Shown here piece by piece: positions 25,901-39,200 of a stretch of DNA of 64,000 nt (position 1 is the stretch's first letter; each line of letters starts with the position of its first letter). The notes beneath the pieces are model-generated. The model worked only from the letters and a program-made list of their open reading frames with translations. It ran no database searches and was not told where the DNA came from. This DNA is from Lycorma delicatula. Taxonomy: Eukaryota; Arthropoda; Insecta; Hemiptera; Fulgoridae. The stretch spans positions 115,720,937-115,784,936 of the forward strand of contig NC_134462.1 of assembly GCF_047948215.1 (NCBI RefSeq). Direction: 5' to 3'. Position numbers and translations under genes: made by a program.

Positions 25901-28900
25901 AAGGTGTGGAGCGGGATAGTGTCCCCGAGCTAATCTCGCAGAAATGGCCAGAGGAATTTTTTCAACATGTCGAGACCAAGATGGGTACTCCCGAATTGAA
26001 TAAAGGCGGTGAGGTTATAATGGTCCTGGATTTAAACGGTAATAAGAAGGGTCCATTTGCTAGAAAAGTCTGCGATTTTGCCCCGAGAGTGTGCAGAATG
26101 CTCAACGAGGGATCGGTCGTACCGGGTAGTGTACTTCATGATGCACCGATGGCGGAGGTGGTATTGGGGGCCTCTGCTGGCGAACAAGTGTCGGTAGGTA
26201 CTTATGTGTTATTCATAGACACAAAATTAGAAGAATCAGCTGTTAATAGCCATCTAGTAGAAAGAATTACGAGGATTGAGAGCGTAGCACAGTCTACCCT
26301 GCCTGTAGGTGTTGTTCTTGGCAGAACTTCACACAAGCTTAGGCGTATACTAGAATACAATTCAAGGACGGACGGTGTCAACCGAGTCCTCTACCAATTG
26401 ATGGAAGAAAAGACACCTAGAAGCAGGTCCAAGTCGACAGAACCTATAAAAACAGTAGTTATTAAGAAGGAAGGGCTAAGTTATGCCCAACTCCTGCGCG
26501 AAGTAAAGGCAGGAACTGCAGAGACAGCATCTGGTGTGGTTATTGCAGCTAGGAAAGGCAGAGGCGAGGCACTTGAACTTCGCCTTCGAGATGGTGCTGG
26601 GAATGCCAAGGCTGTTGTTGACAAGGTGCAGCAGAATGTAAAAGGTGCACAGATCACTACTGGAGGTATATCAGCTAGGCCTGTAGTAGTTCATATCAGA
26701 GGAATGGATGAGGAAACTAAGGAGGCAGACATACTGAGGGCGGTTCGAGAGGCACTTCCGGATAGACAACCTAAGAGGCCTGTATACTGGTGGACTACAG
26801 AGATAGGCAATAAAAGGGCTGAAGTACTGAGGTTGAATCGCCAATTACAGCGGCGGCGTGCCAGAGGTAGAGATGGGATGGAAGAGCTCAGTGATAGACT
26901 CAAAGTAGCAAAGTCTGATTTGAAAAAGGCTATCAAACGGGAGAAGAAGGAAGCCTGGAATAAATTGTTGACGGAGTTGCAGGATGATCCTTGGGGTCAA
27001 GCCTTTAAGATTGTTAACAAGCGGTTAGGCAGGCGACTCCCGGTCATTCCATCAGATAGAATTTCCGGTATTGTAGATCATTTGTTTCCAGGTCAGCCAA
27101 ATTTCGAGTGGCAGATAGAACCAGTACTGGATGTCAGGGCTATTACTTTGACTGAGCTCCGGGGAGCCGTTGCACGTTTAAACGTGAAGAAGGGCCCGGG
27201 TCCAGATGAGGTTCCGGGCGAGATTGTACGGCTTGTGGTCCAGACATTTCCGTACACTGTCTTGGAATGCTTCAATGATGCATTTACGAGGGGTGTTTAT
27301 CCAAGATGCTGGAAGGTGGCTAAGTTGGTCTTATTACCGAAACCTGGTAAGAATATTGAAGATCCTGAGTCATACAGACCATTATGTTTGTTGAATACGA
27401 TGGCCAAAATTTATGAACGCGTAATTGAGCGTAGACTAGAGGAGCAGATCAACAGTCTAGGAGGTCTTTCACCCCAGCAGTACGGGTTTAGGAAGGGCAA
27501 ATCGGCAATACATGCAGCTCTCAGGGTGATTAATTTTGCAGATAGTGCAGCAATGGGGACGCGGCGGACTAGGAAGATTCCAGTACTTGTAAGCTTGGAT
27601 GTCAGGAATGCCTTCAATAGTCTCCCGTGGCGAGTTGTCGCGGAGGCTATGGAGGCGTTTGGTGTTGATCCACAATTAAGGAGCATTGTGAGGGACTATT
27701 TAAGCGACCGGTATGTTAAAGCGTTTACGGAGATCGAAGAGTTTGTTTTCCGTATGAGAGCGGGGGTTCCTCAGGGCTCTGTCCTGGGTCCCCTTCTCTG
27801 GAATATTGCCTATGATGGTATTTTTCGCCTGCGGTTTCCGGAGGGTGTAGAGATAGTTGGCTTTGCTGATGACCTAGCATTATTAATCAAACGGGTTGAT
27901 GAAGAGCAGATTGAAGAAAAAGGTAATGAAGCTCTGGCTACGGTTTGTGAGTGGATGTCTGCCCATGGTTTGTCCGTGGCTCCTGAAAAGTCTGCAGTTC
28001 TGGTTTTTTCGGGTAGGAGACCTCTTCGTCAACTTAAGCTCGAATATGGTCTTTCTCCAATTCCTCTTGTGGATAGAATTAAATACTTGGGTGTATGGAT
28101 GGATAAGAACCGGAGTTTTGGTCCACATATAGAGGAAGCTTGTAATAAGGCTGAGAAGGTACTATCGGCAGTTTCTCGGCTGATGTGCAACACGTTGGGT
28201 CCTATGGAGCGAAAGAGGAAGGCAATTGCAGAAACGGTAGCTTCGGTGCTATTGTATGGTGCACCGGTGTGGAAAAGAGGATTGGATATCCAAAGGTACA
28301 ACAGTAAGATGGCATCGTTACATAGAAGACTGCTCCTGCGTGTATCATGCGCATATAGGGCAGTCTCCTATGATGCTGTGTGTGTCATTGCCGGCTCACC
28401 GCCTATCGATCTGTTGGCGGAAGAGAGGGTATTGAGATTCAAGGGGACACCTAAAATAGAGGCGAGGGCGAAAATAATGAACGACTGGCAGGAAAGGTGG
28501 GCAGCGTCTTTAAAAGGCGGTAATCCCGGAGACTTATCCCAGATATAGGATGCTGGGTGGGACGGCGCCATGGCGAGAAAGTTACAGTCTCACTCAGTTC
28601 TTATCAGGACATGGTGATTTCGGTGAGTACTTACATCGGTAAGTACTCACCGCTGCTTGTACTCAATGCTGCTTGCAGGGATTGCCAAGAGACTGAGAGT
28701 GTTGAACACACTGTGTTTAGATGCCATAAATGGGATGATATAAGAGACAGGTATACAGCAACAACACCAGAGACTGTAATCAATAGCATGTTGACGAATG
28801 AAGATATGTGGATATAAGTAGCAAATATGGTTGGTGAGATTTTGAAGGAAAAATTTGAACAGGGAACCCCTAAAAAAAAGGGGGTTACGAATTATGGCGG

Positions 28901-31900
28901 CGTCTAGGGACAGGTAGGCAGCTCCCATGACTAGGATGCCTGGGCATGCTCACCCACAAGAATGGGCATGTCTGTGTATTTACGATGATGTCAAGGGAGA
29001 CCCTCAAGGTATGAGCGGGAGGGCGCGCTGTGAAGGCCATATGGAATATATGTCCGTAACATCAGATTAGGGCCGGGAAGGGCAGCTCCTACATTGAGGG
29101 GTATCTGGGCTTTCCCGAATGGGAGGTTCGGTTATCTCGGAGATATGTAGGACACCCCGATGGGTGAGTTCCACAGTGGTCGAAGACAGGATGGGTGGGG
29201 GTAATCATCCGCCATTACATGCGGGGGCGACTAACGAGATGCCTAACGGCGATTCCTGGTTGCCCCAAATGATTTTATGACAAGCAGATACGCCTGTGAG
29301 TTTTGAGTTAAAAGTTTAAACTAGGCATTATAAGCTTTACGTAATTTGTAAACGTTATATTACTAACAAAAACAAATATTCTCTGTTCTTTGTACTGAAA
29401 ATTAGAAACATTTGTTGTTTAGAATGGATTGACAGGCATGGTACTTTGTTCAGTAGGACTAAGCCTAGCTGAACTGTTGAGTTGTACCTCCATTTCTGTC
29501 TATAGCCAAATAAAACAGTGCTGTGTTCTCCACGATATGAACTTCGCCTTATCGACTTTGTTTCTTTTTCTTTTTAAGCCTCCGGAAATTATTGTTCAGG
29601 TACTACTTCAGAAGATGAATGAGGATGATATGTTTGAGTGTGAATGAAGTGTAGTCTTGTACAATCTCAGTTCGACCGTTCCTGAGATGTGTGGTTAATT
29701 GAAACCTAACCGCAAAAAACACCGGTATCCTCGATCTAAAAGTTAAATCCGTATAAAAATAACTGCCTTTACTAGGACTTGAACGCTGGAACTCTCCATT
29801 TCCAAATCAGCTGATTTGGGAAGACGCGTTCACCACTAGACCAAGCCGGTGGGTTTCGTCTTATCGACTTGTACGATTTCGAATACACGTAAATATATAA
29901 ACGCTTATATTTTCGAAAGAGATAGTTAATGTACAATGGCCTGTTACCTCAACAAAAATAAATAAATGAGACTAATTATATTTTACTGTGGTTATATTGC
30001 GATAGCCTTGTTTCAGCAGAACCAATATAAAATATTAAAAAAGAATCAGAGGAAAATCAAAGATCACAAACAAAGATCTCAAAGGTCACAAACAAAGTTA
30101 AATTTACTAAAACTCATACGATACTAAAATTCTACTATTCCTTTAAACAAGAAGATTAAATTTTGATCTTAGTCACACGTTTTACGTTTTGCATTTTAGT
30201 TATAAACAAGAAGTTTACTTTTTATATTTTAAATTTAAGAACATAACATAAAACTGTGGTAATAACCCAACGGACCTATGTTACCTATGTTAAAAGAGTC
30301 CATCTGTAAAAGAATATTTCAATGTTGATTTCTCAGATAACTCAGACCTCCTGCCAAACTTTATATTAAGTTGCATTCTTTTCTTAAGCACATGAACCTT
30401 CCACGTCAAACGACGATCCAGGTGAAGATCCTTCTACGAGTATATTATACTTTACTCGGGAATAAAATGCCATAAAGGTGAAACCTTGGGCAGTTTCCTC
30501 TCCTCATTGCCAATGTCGTATGGCTCGACTAAGCTAGATAACACTTATTTTCCATGTGCCCAGCTGCTTCTGAGCTATTTTTGTCTAATAACCTACTTTT
30601 ATACCCAGCAATTTTGAAAACAATATGTACATATGCCGTCCAACTACGGGGCACGGCAAGCAAGATAAATGTTGAAATCATAAAGCGGTCTCAAACAAGC
30701 AAGATGTATATTTGAGACACAGTGCTAAAAACATTGAAATCCACAAATATTTGGAAGAAAAAATATAAGTATCAGTTTGAAATATGAACTTCGGCTAAAT
30801 GACTACGTTAACCATTTCGTCGTAAACCCCCTTCCACCTACCGATTCCTTTAAACTCTCAAATACCGCTGGCAATTCATTACTTTATCGCTAGTTATATA
30901 TCGCCTCCTTTACGGCGTCAAATACAACTTGAACTACATAAATACTATATCAAAATAAAGTAAGTTCTGAAGTATTTATAAAAATCCTCATATTCATGAA
31001 ATAAATGTCTACAATTTTCCATTTTCTTTGGCAGGCTCTCTGCTTTTCTTCCGGAATGATCTGAGTTTACATACCCGTCAGTCATGCCGAATTATATCGT
31101 TTTAAAATTAATCATATCCATCAGTAATACTACTATACATATATTAAACATATTTTAATCGCCCCAGGCGAGTTTCTCGTAAACTACGCACAATAGAAAA
31201 ACTTACTTAAACAAACGTCACTCAGATTGGAGAGGGACACCTTATGGTGACCTTCTATTTGACCTTCAGCTTGATCATATATCAAATTTAACACGATATT
31301 TTCAAATTAAATGATCTATTTTTTGGACCCCACCAATGAAAAGAAAAAAAAAAATTACGTTGAAATATGTGATCAGACATATGACCTTGGACCATTTTTT
31401 GAAATTCAAACGGCTAACCACCAGAGATAGTGTTTTGTTACACGGGTGATAGTGTTATGCGGAGATAGTGATATATATGAGTTACACGATTTTGAAGGTC
31501 ATACAATATTCCTGGAATATTTATATTACAGGCCATTTATCTCTCAAACTACGGGAAAGAACATAAAAATGAGTTTACAGTATCGTATAACACTATTTCG
31601 ATGGTTAACCGTATGACCTTCAAAAAAGGTCCAGGAATGTATGTGTGACTACATAGTCCAATGTAAACGATTCTGCTCTTTTCAATGGTAGCGTAAAAAT
31701 AGGACATTCTATTTCAAAAAAAAAATTTTTTAACCTTGAAATAAGGACAAAGTCAAATACAAGGCTAGCATGAGGTGTAACTCTCAAATCTGATTAACTT
31801 TTGTGCAGGTAATTTTTTTTTTTGGTATTTTGCGTAGTTTACGAGAAAACCGCCTTGGGCGATTAAAATGAAACACTGTATGTATATTTACATATATATA

Positions 31901-34900
31901 AAACAGTCAAATTAGAAAAGTACGTTTATGTAATTAAAATTCATAATAAAACTAAGTAAAACATGAGTCTCAGGTATTTGTCTCTCATGAATGTTACATT
32001 TTAGCTGAGCGGGCCATTAGTTATTCAACTGTATTAATTAATTATAACTAAGGTTTTTTTTTGAACTGCGGTTATTCTTCTTTTGAATTCTTCGTTTGTA
32101 TTTATAATTATATCAGTGAAGAAATAATGTATATTTTAGTAGGAAATAAAATCAACACCCAATTTTGTTTTGTAGCTTATTAAAATGAACAAACAAACAT
32201 TTTTTTAAAATTGCGATTGATAGATTATACAAACTGGTGTGTAATATTTATGAAAAAGGGGAAGTTCCGTCAGACTTCAAAAAAAGGGTTATAGTCATGA
32301 TACCAAAGAAAGCTTGAGCAGATAAATGTGAAGAATACAGAACAATTAGTTTAACTAGTCGTACATCAAAAATCTTAACTAGAATTCTATGAAACAATTC
32401 TAGAATTCTAAACAAACCAACATACTCGGCATTTATAGACCTAGAAAAGGCATTCGATAACATAGACTGGAATAAATTGTTCAGCATTTAAAAAAAAATA
32501 GGGTTCAAATACAGAGATAGAAGAACAATTGCTAATATTTACAGGAACCAAACAGCAACAGTAATAATTGAAGAACAAAAGAAGGAAGCAGTAATAAGAA
32601 AGAGAGTCCGACAAGGATGTTCCTATCTCCGTTACTTTTTAATCTTTACATAGAACTAGCAGTTAATGATGTTAAAGAACAATTTAGATTCGAAGTAACA
32701 GTACAAGTTGAAAAGATAAAGATGCTACGATTTGCTGATGATATAGTATTTCTAACCGAGAGTAAAAAGGATTTAGAAGAAACAATGAATGGCATGGATG
32801 AAGACCCACGCAAGAACTACCGCATTAAAATAAACAAGAACAAAACGATTGTAATGAAATGTAGTAGAAATAACAAATATGGCCCACTTAATGTGAAAAT
32901 AGGAGGAGAAAAGATTATGGAGGTAGAAGAATTTTGTTATTTGGGAAGTAGAATTACTAAAGATGGACGAAGCAGGAGCGATATAAAATGCCGAATAGCA
33001 CAAGCTAAACGAGCCTTCAGTAAGAAATATAATTTGTTTACATAAAAAATTAATTTAAATGTCAGGAAAAGATTTTTGAAAGTATATGTTTGAAGCGTCG
33101 CTTTATATGGAAGTGAAACTTGGACGATCGTAGTACCTGAGAAGAAAAGATTAAAAGCTTTTGAAATATAGTACTATAGGAGAATGTTAGAATGTGTTAG
33201 GAGAATGTATAGGAGAAGCAGATGGGTGGATAAAGTGATAAATGAAGAGGTGTTGCGGCAAACTGATGAAGGAAGAAGCATTTGGAAAAATATAGTTAAA
33301 AGAAGATACAGACTTATAAGCCACATATTAAGGCATCCTGGAATTGTCGCTTTGATATTTGAGGAAAAAGTGGAAGGGAAAACTTGTACAGGCAGGCAAC
33401 ATTTGAAATGTGTACAACAAATTGTTAGTGATGTAGGATGTAGAGAGGTACACCGAAATGAAACAAGTGAAACTAGATAGGGAAACTTGGAGAGCTGCAT
33501 CAATCCACTCAAATGACTGAAGACAAAAAAAAAACTCTGAGGGGATCGAAAATTATACTTTGTATATAAATGCAGTTTCAGGTGGTCTATTCTGTCCTTA
33601 AGGTTATTTATTTCTGAATTTAACGAAGATATGCAAATTAAAAGATGTAAGAAAGGCAGAAATTAGAATATATAAAGAAGATTGCAAATCTAGGAAATAG
33701 CAAGTAATTCCTTTGTAAAGGATATACTATTTCCTGTAGGATATTATATGTAGGATTTAGTTAACGTTAAGAAAATAAAATTTTGGGAAGTATTCTCAAA
33801 AATTAAAGATCGTGATTCAGTATTAAGCAATTTAAATTTTATTTGTTCACCTTTTTTGTTAGAGATAGAATCAGCTAGAAAGAGTACATAATTAAAAGAT
33901 CTTATTTACTGTTGAGTAAATACCATTCCACAGCGAATAAAAATAATCAATAAGGGCAGTTATTTTACCAACGCCACTAAATACCTTAAATAGAAAAATT
34001 ATATTTTACGTTAAAATATTCTGGTATGAATAAATCTAGTTGCACAGTTGAACTTAAAAACATGTTCGTCAAACTGAAAACCAAAATAAGCTCGTAAATA
34101 AATTTTTAATTTCAAGCTATATGTGTATTTCAATAGATAATGCAAACGGAACGTTTTTGACAGACAACCGTCCTTTTAAATTTAGTAAACAAATGACAAT
34201 TAAACAGTAAAATGTTATTAGAAATAATAAAATCCAAAGTGAAAATCATGTCATGTCATGTCATTCCTTCTAAAGATAATATATTTCAGTTAAATCTCCG
34301 TAGGAATGTCAATCAACGATCTAATGTGAATAGGTTAACGAAAACTAAATGTAAAATTATTTTAAGACTCAAGTTGAATGCACTGTACATACAACGTCAT
34401 ACAGATAAATACGTCATATAGGTCAAACCTGTAGGTGTAGATTAAATAATAATATATTTAGTATAGTTACGTCAAGATTACGTCACATATGCATTGACGT
34501 CATTTCTATTCATATTTGTTATGAAGTTAAAAATGTCACTCGTGTAATATTATATTCGTTCACTATAAAATTAGATTCTATTACCGATCCATTTTCGATA
34601 TTTTTTAAATAAATAATAAATATTTAATTGCAATTGTAAGAAAATATTTACTTAAAAACAGCACTGAATTAATAGTCATGCAAAATATGTTTTGCAAATA
34701 TTACCGTCTAACTTCAAAATAGGGTGTTTTAATGAAATAATCATTTCTAAAATTCAGGATTACCGTAGAGCAAGAGCTCAAAATTTAATTTCAAGTAATA
34801 CAATTACTTTTTTTTTACGGTCCTGAAGTTACAAAATTTTTTTTTTAAATCCATACCTAAAAAAAGTTATGTTGGAAACGTTTTTTTAAATTTGTATATT

Positions 34901-36199
34901 AAACCAGAAAAAATATTTAATATTTAATCTTCTAAGCGGGTACTCTAAGCTGCTGTATCAAATATAATAATTACAGATTAATTTATCCATCGAGATAAGT
35001 ATTTATTTAATTGTAAAAAATATAAGTATCACTCTTTATCAAACTAGACAAAATAACTATTTTCGTAAAGCAGCTAAAATTGGGGCCAAAAAGGAAAGTT
35101 ATCTTGCTTTAGTATCTTTGTAATAAATTATCGACCCTTTTTAAAAGATTTTCCCTCAAATTTATTAATTTTTTTATATATAACTTTTATAATACTAAAC
35201 AAAAAACAGGAAATTTCTACATCTTAAAATAATGAGTGTTCAAATAAGAAATACCTTTTTACGATTTTAACCACTTCTGGTTTATTTATTTTATGCTATG
35301 ATAAAAGTTTTATCATGGTTTCTATTGATATATACAAGAAAATTTTTTGGCAGTTTCATTTTTTAACAGAGTTTATTGAAACCATTATTACGTAATCAGT
35401 ATGATATGAAATGTGTAATGTGAACTAATCAAAATAAGATATTTATTTTATTCCTTCACATTAAAAAAAATAATAATTATACATACATTATAATTTGCTA
35501 CCCTTGCGGTAGCTGGATAACCGTTTCACCTTAATAATATTTAATTCAAGAAAAAAAACTTTATGATTAACTAACCAATAAAAGTTACACATATATAAAG
35601 AATTAACATTTTTAGATAAGGGCTTTGGAAAGTACAATAAAATAAAAAAAGTATTTTTTAAAAATAATAGTAAAACGTTTATAAATGTAAAAAATCTTCA
35701 TATTTTATGGTTGCCATACCATTTATAATTTTGTTTAAAATTATTCAGACGTATTATTTCCAGTGGGACTTCAAATTAATTTTACCTTCTGATAAAATAA
35801 AAAAATACTGACAAACAATATTTTTTCCCAACAACTTCAATGGTATCTCCTTAATACTGACCCTAAAATTTATTTGACGATCTAAACCACTTTTATTTGA
35901 AGTTTGGGTCGTCAAATTAAGAGAATCATACAAAAAAAGATTACCGCATCAGTTAAATAATTGTAAGTGAAAATGTTCCGGAAAAATAAAGTTTGAAAAC
36001 TATATTCATACTCGTGTATACATAATATACACGCAACCATCGGGGCAGAATGTTCTAATTGACAGTAAATTCATACTTTGGGATTCTAGGGATCTTTAAA
36101 TGTCGAAATTTACAAAATGTAGGAGTTCGGTCAATTTTTCATCTTTCTGTTATTTACTACACTACTGTTATGTACGCGGGCGCGCGTGCCCCCCACACA

Positions 36200-36290
<91 letters not shown>

Positions 36291-39200
36291 GCGTACCGCA
36301 GAAATTTATATGTATATATAAACTATGTAATTTTCAAACATGTAGGTCTGTACGAGAAAAACAAATATTTGGACAAATTAGAAACACGATTGCTAAAGGC
36401 CATGGAACGAAACACAATTTAATTTTACAAAATTGCAACCATGTTTAATTACAACAATGTCATAAACGAAGTCAATTTTGTTCATACCTTTCCTACGTAC
36501 TTTTCATTCTAAACTAATCGAACGAAATATTTAATATTTAAAAAATAATAATAATAGAGATGCTTTAAAAAGTGTTGAAAAATAAACTTTAATGAATAAC
36601 CAAAATAACTTGAAACAGATAAAATTTTATTTTTGTAGATTGATAAAGTAAAATTATTAATAATACAAATAATTTTAGGAAAAAAAATTTTTACCTTTAA
36701 ATAAAATATTAAACTTTGTACAAATATTTATTGTTTTCATTTACAATTTGTTTGTTGAATAACAATAAGTCGTGTCTCTCTGATGTACTTCAAAATTCTG
36801 CAAATTCCTCAGTCGGACACATCAAAATATTTCGGCATGCACTTAAACAAATACCTGAACTGGAAATCTCTTATAACGTTTAAAAGAAAACAACTCGATA
36901 ATTTAAACAGTTTTATTGCCCATTAGATAAGAAAACATCATTGTATTTAAAAAACAAAAACAATTTCAATCTGTAAATCACTCCTAAAACCCGTTTGAAC
37001 CTATAGGACCTAATTATTGAACACTACCAGTAATTCAATTATACAGATTTAAGAAAAAAGTTATGAATCAAAATTATTATGTACTATTCCCAACTGGGAA
37101 GTTTATCTATAAAAATTTCTAGATTTTGACTTAAAGAGGAAACTATACTTTTTTTCACAAGTAGAGCAAATACTTAGTTTGAAATCGCATTCTAATATCA
37201 ACCGACTTTTTGACACAACAGTGTGATTATTCGAAGACTGAAAAGGAGTTATCCTACAGCCGATATTTCTCAGAACCCCTGTATTACTGTTATGATTCTT
37301 ACTTTCTTTCCTCCTTTTATGTTGTAAAAATAAAATAAAACTATAACCGTCTAGTTCTTACGCATTATAAATTAATTGAATTTATCTACATTCAGTTAGC
37401 TCTGTTAACAGTTGCTATTTTATATGAATATTGTAAAAATTCTATATTATTCAGTCTAGTACCAACCACCGAAGTCACATTCAGTCATTAGTTTAGAGCA
37501 TTTTTTGAGGTGGGAGTGCAATTTTGCAGAAATATTTTGGTAAATATTATTTTTTAATAGTTAAAAAATGTGCCTAAGAAAAATAACACTTTAATTAGAC
37601 AGAATTTCGAGATACTGAAGGTGACCTTGGTGTATAGCCTCACCTTCTTGACCTATGAAGTTGAAAATTTAATAGCATCAACTCCCCGTATATAGAAGTA
37701 ATCTGACCAAGTTTGCTCAAAATTTGTCCAGTAGTTCTGGAAATATAAGGTGATTTAGAGTCCGACATCGAATGCACATACGGACATCTGGAAAATCTCC
37801 ATCCGGGTTTTTGGGTTCCTTAGGTGTAAAAACGTCATGATCCGGTAAAAACCGCATATGCCCAAACTGGACCGATTAAAATACTTTCCCTTCTACAACT
37901 CTGCTCTGCTATAGCAGAGCAGCTATAGCTCTTCTACAACAGCTCTGCTATAGCGCTAGACGGGAAAATAAAAATAGAAATATTACGTATTAAGATTTCG
38001 TTTTAAGTATTTAAAAATTAAATTAAACTACCTGTAAAGGACCCGTAAGGCGCTGTTTACTATACGATATACATTTGACAACATCCAAAAGCAGAACCAC
38101 TAAAAAAAAATATTAATATTTCATTTACGTCTAACATTCATTATAAGAGTTTTTTCACACAAGAAAAAAGACTATCCACGCAAAACAATTATCGATCATG
38201 ATTTTATTTTTTCATTTCATTCAAGAAGCATTTATCCATTGGTAAAATAAAAAGAGATTGGAGATATTCAATCTCTGTTATATAAAGGGGCAAATACTTT
38301 CTTTGAACTTTGATTCACACACATCAGTTGAGGGCTTTGATCTTTTTTAAATTTTGAACACACCATTGCTTTCATTTCCATATAATTTTTTCCGTACATT
38401 TCACCGTATTATGGAATATTGTACGTATAATTCCTCTTTTTTTCTCCACATATAAAAAGTTTATACTGGTCATATATTAACGACTCTTTTTATTTATTTT
38501 AAATAAATAATTTTTAAATATATTTGTATAAAATAAGAAAATTATTTTGATTTAGTTATTAACTGATTAATTTTGAAATAATTTATTTACAATTTTTTTG
38601 TTTGTTTTCATACTTACCGGAGCATCTTTGAATACAACCAAAAATTGTCTAGAATAATCGTTTAATTCCATTATATTTATTTTATAATAAAACAAAATTT
38701 ATTTTTGGAATTTTTTTACTTGCTGCTACTCTGAATATCGTTGTAGACCGATGATTTAATTAATATCCAATCAGATGAAATATCAATTCATCAACTCCTA
38801 TGAATATTTGTATAGTAATCAAATATATTATTAAAAATTGTTTTCATTTATATAATTTTAAAACAGGTTTCCCGAAGCCACGATTAACGAAGCCAACTTT
38901 TATTTCTAATCCTTGTGCGAATTCCTGGAGCGAGAGAGGGACCAACCTCACTCAGGCCTATATGTTTGGTTAATGATTTAACGAAACTGTACGAGAGTAT
39001 GATAAAGAGACCAGATAAACAATCATCAAAAAAGGAGACTTCCACGTGAAACAATTCGGTTTCCAACAAAGGCGGTCGACGATTGATGTGGTCGATGAAG
39101 TGATGAAGATAGTGGACCAAGCAGCTAGAGGTACCTGGAAAAAAAGACGCATTCCTGTAATTGTGCTCCTGGATGACCGCAACTCCCTCAATTCAAGCTC

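Larger units (their letters stand above)
32205..33535 (+). mobile_element. RTE-like (BovB-type) LINE, 5'-truncated and internally deleted
   Basis: Plus-strand insert, antisense to Ddr. Starts in RT ([20 protein letters not shown], then [18 protein letters not shown]), then jumps to [20 protein letters not shown]. It goes on with [95 protein letters not shown] and REVHRNETS, ending SND, a stop codon and an A run at about 33524-33533. ADGxxxxxIKxRIxxAKxAF and the final RxAWRAAS are typical of RTE/BovB-like enzymes. Stops and frameshifts make it inactive. Confidence 0.82.

Noticed and set aside
25906..25908. GTG as a start codon of the LINE fusion ORF
   Set aside because: GTG starts are not expected in an animal nuclear gene; the frame is open further upstream and is simply 5'-truncated.
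36059..36448. Three overlapping open frames with His-Thr and Tyr-Ile repeats
   Set aside because: They are translations of the CA/TA microsatellite; no conserved sequence on either side.
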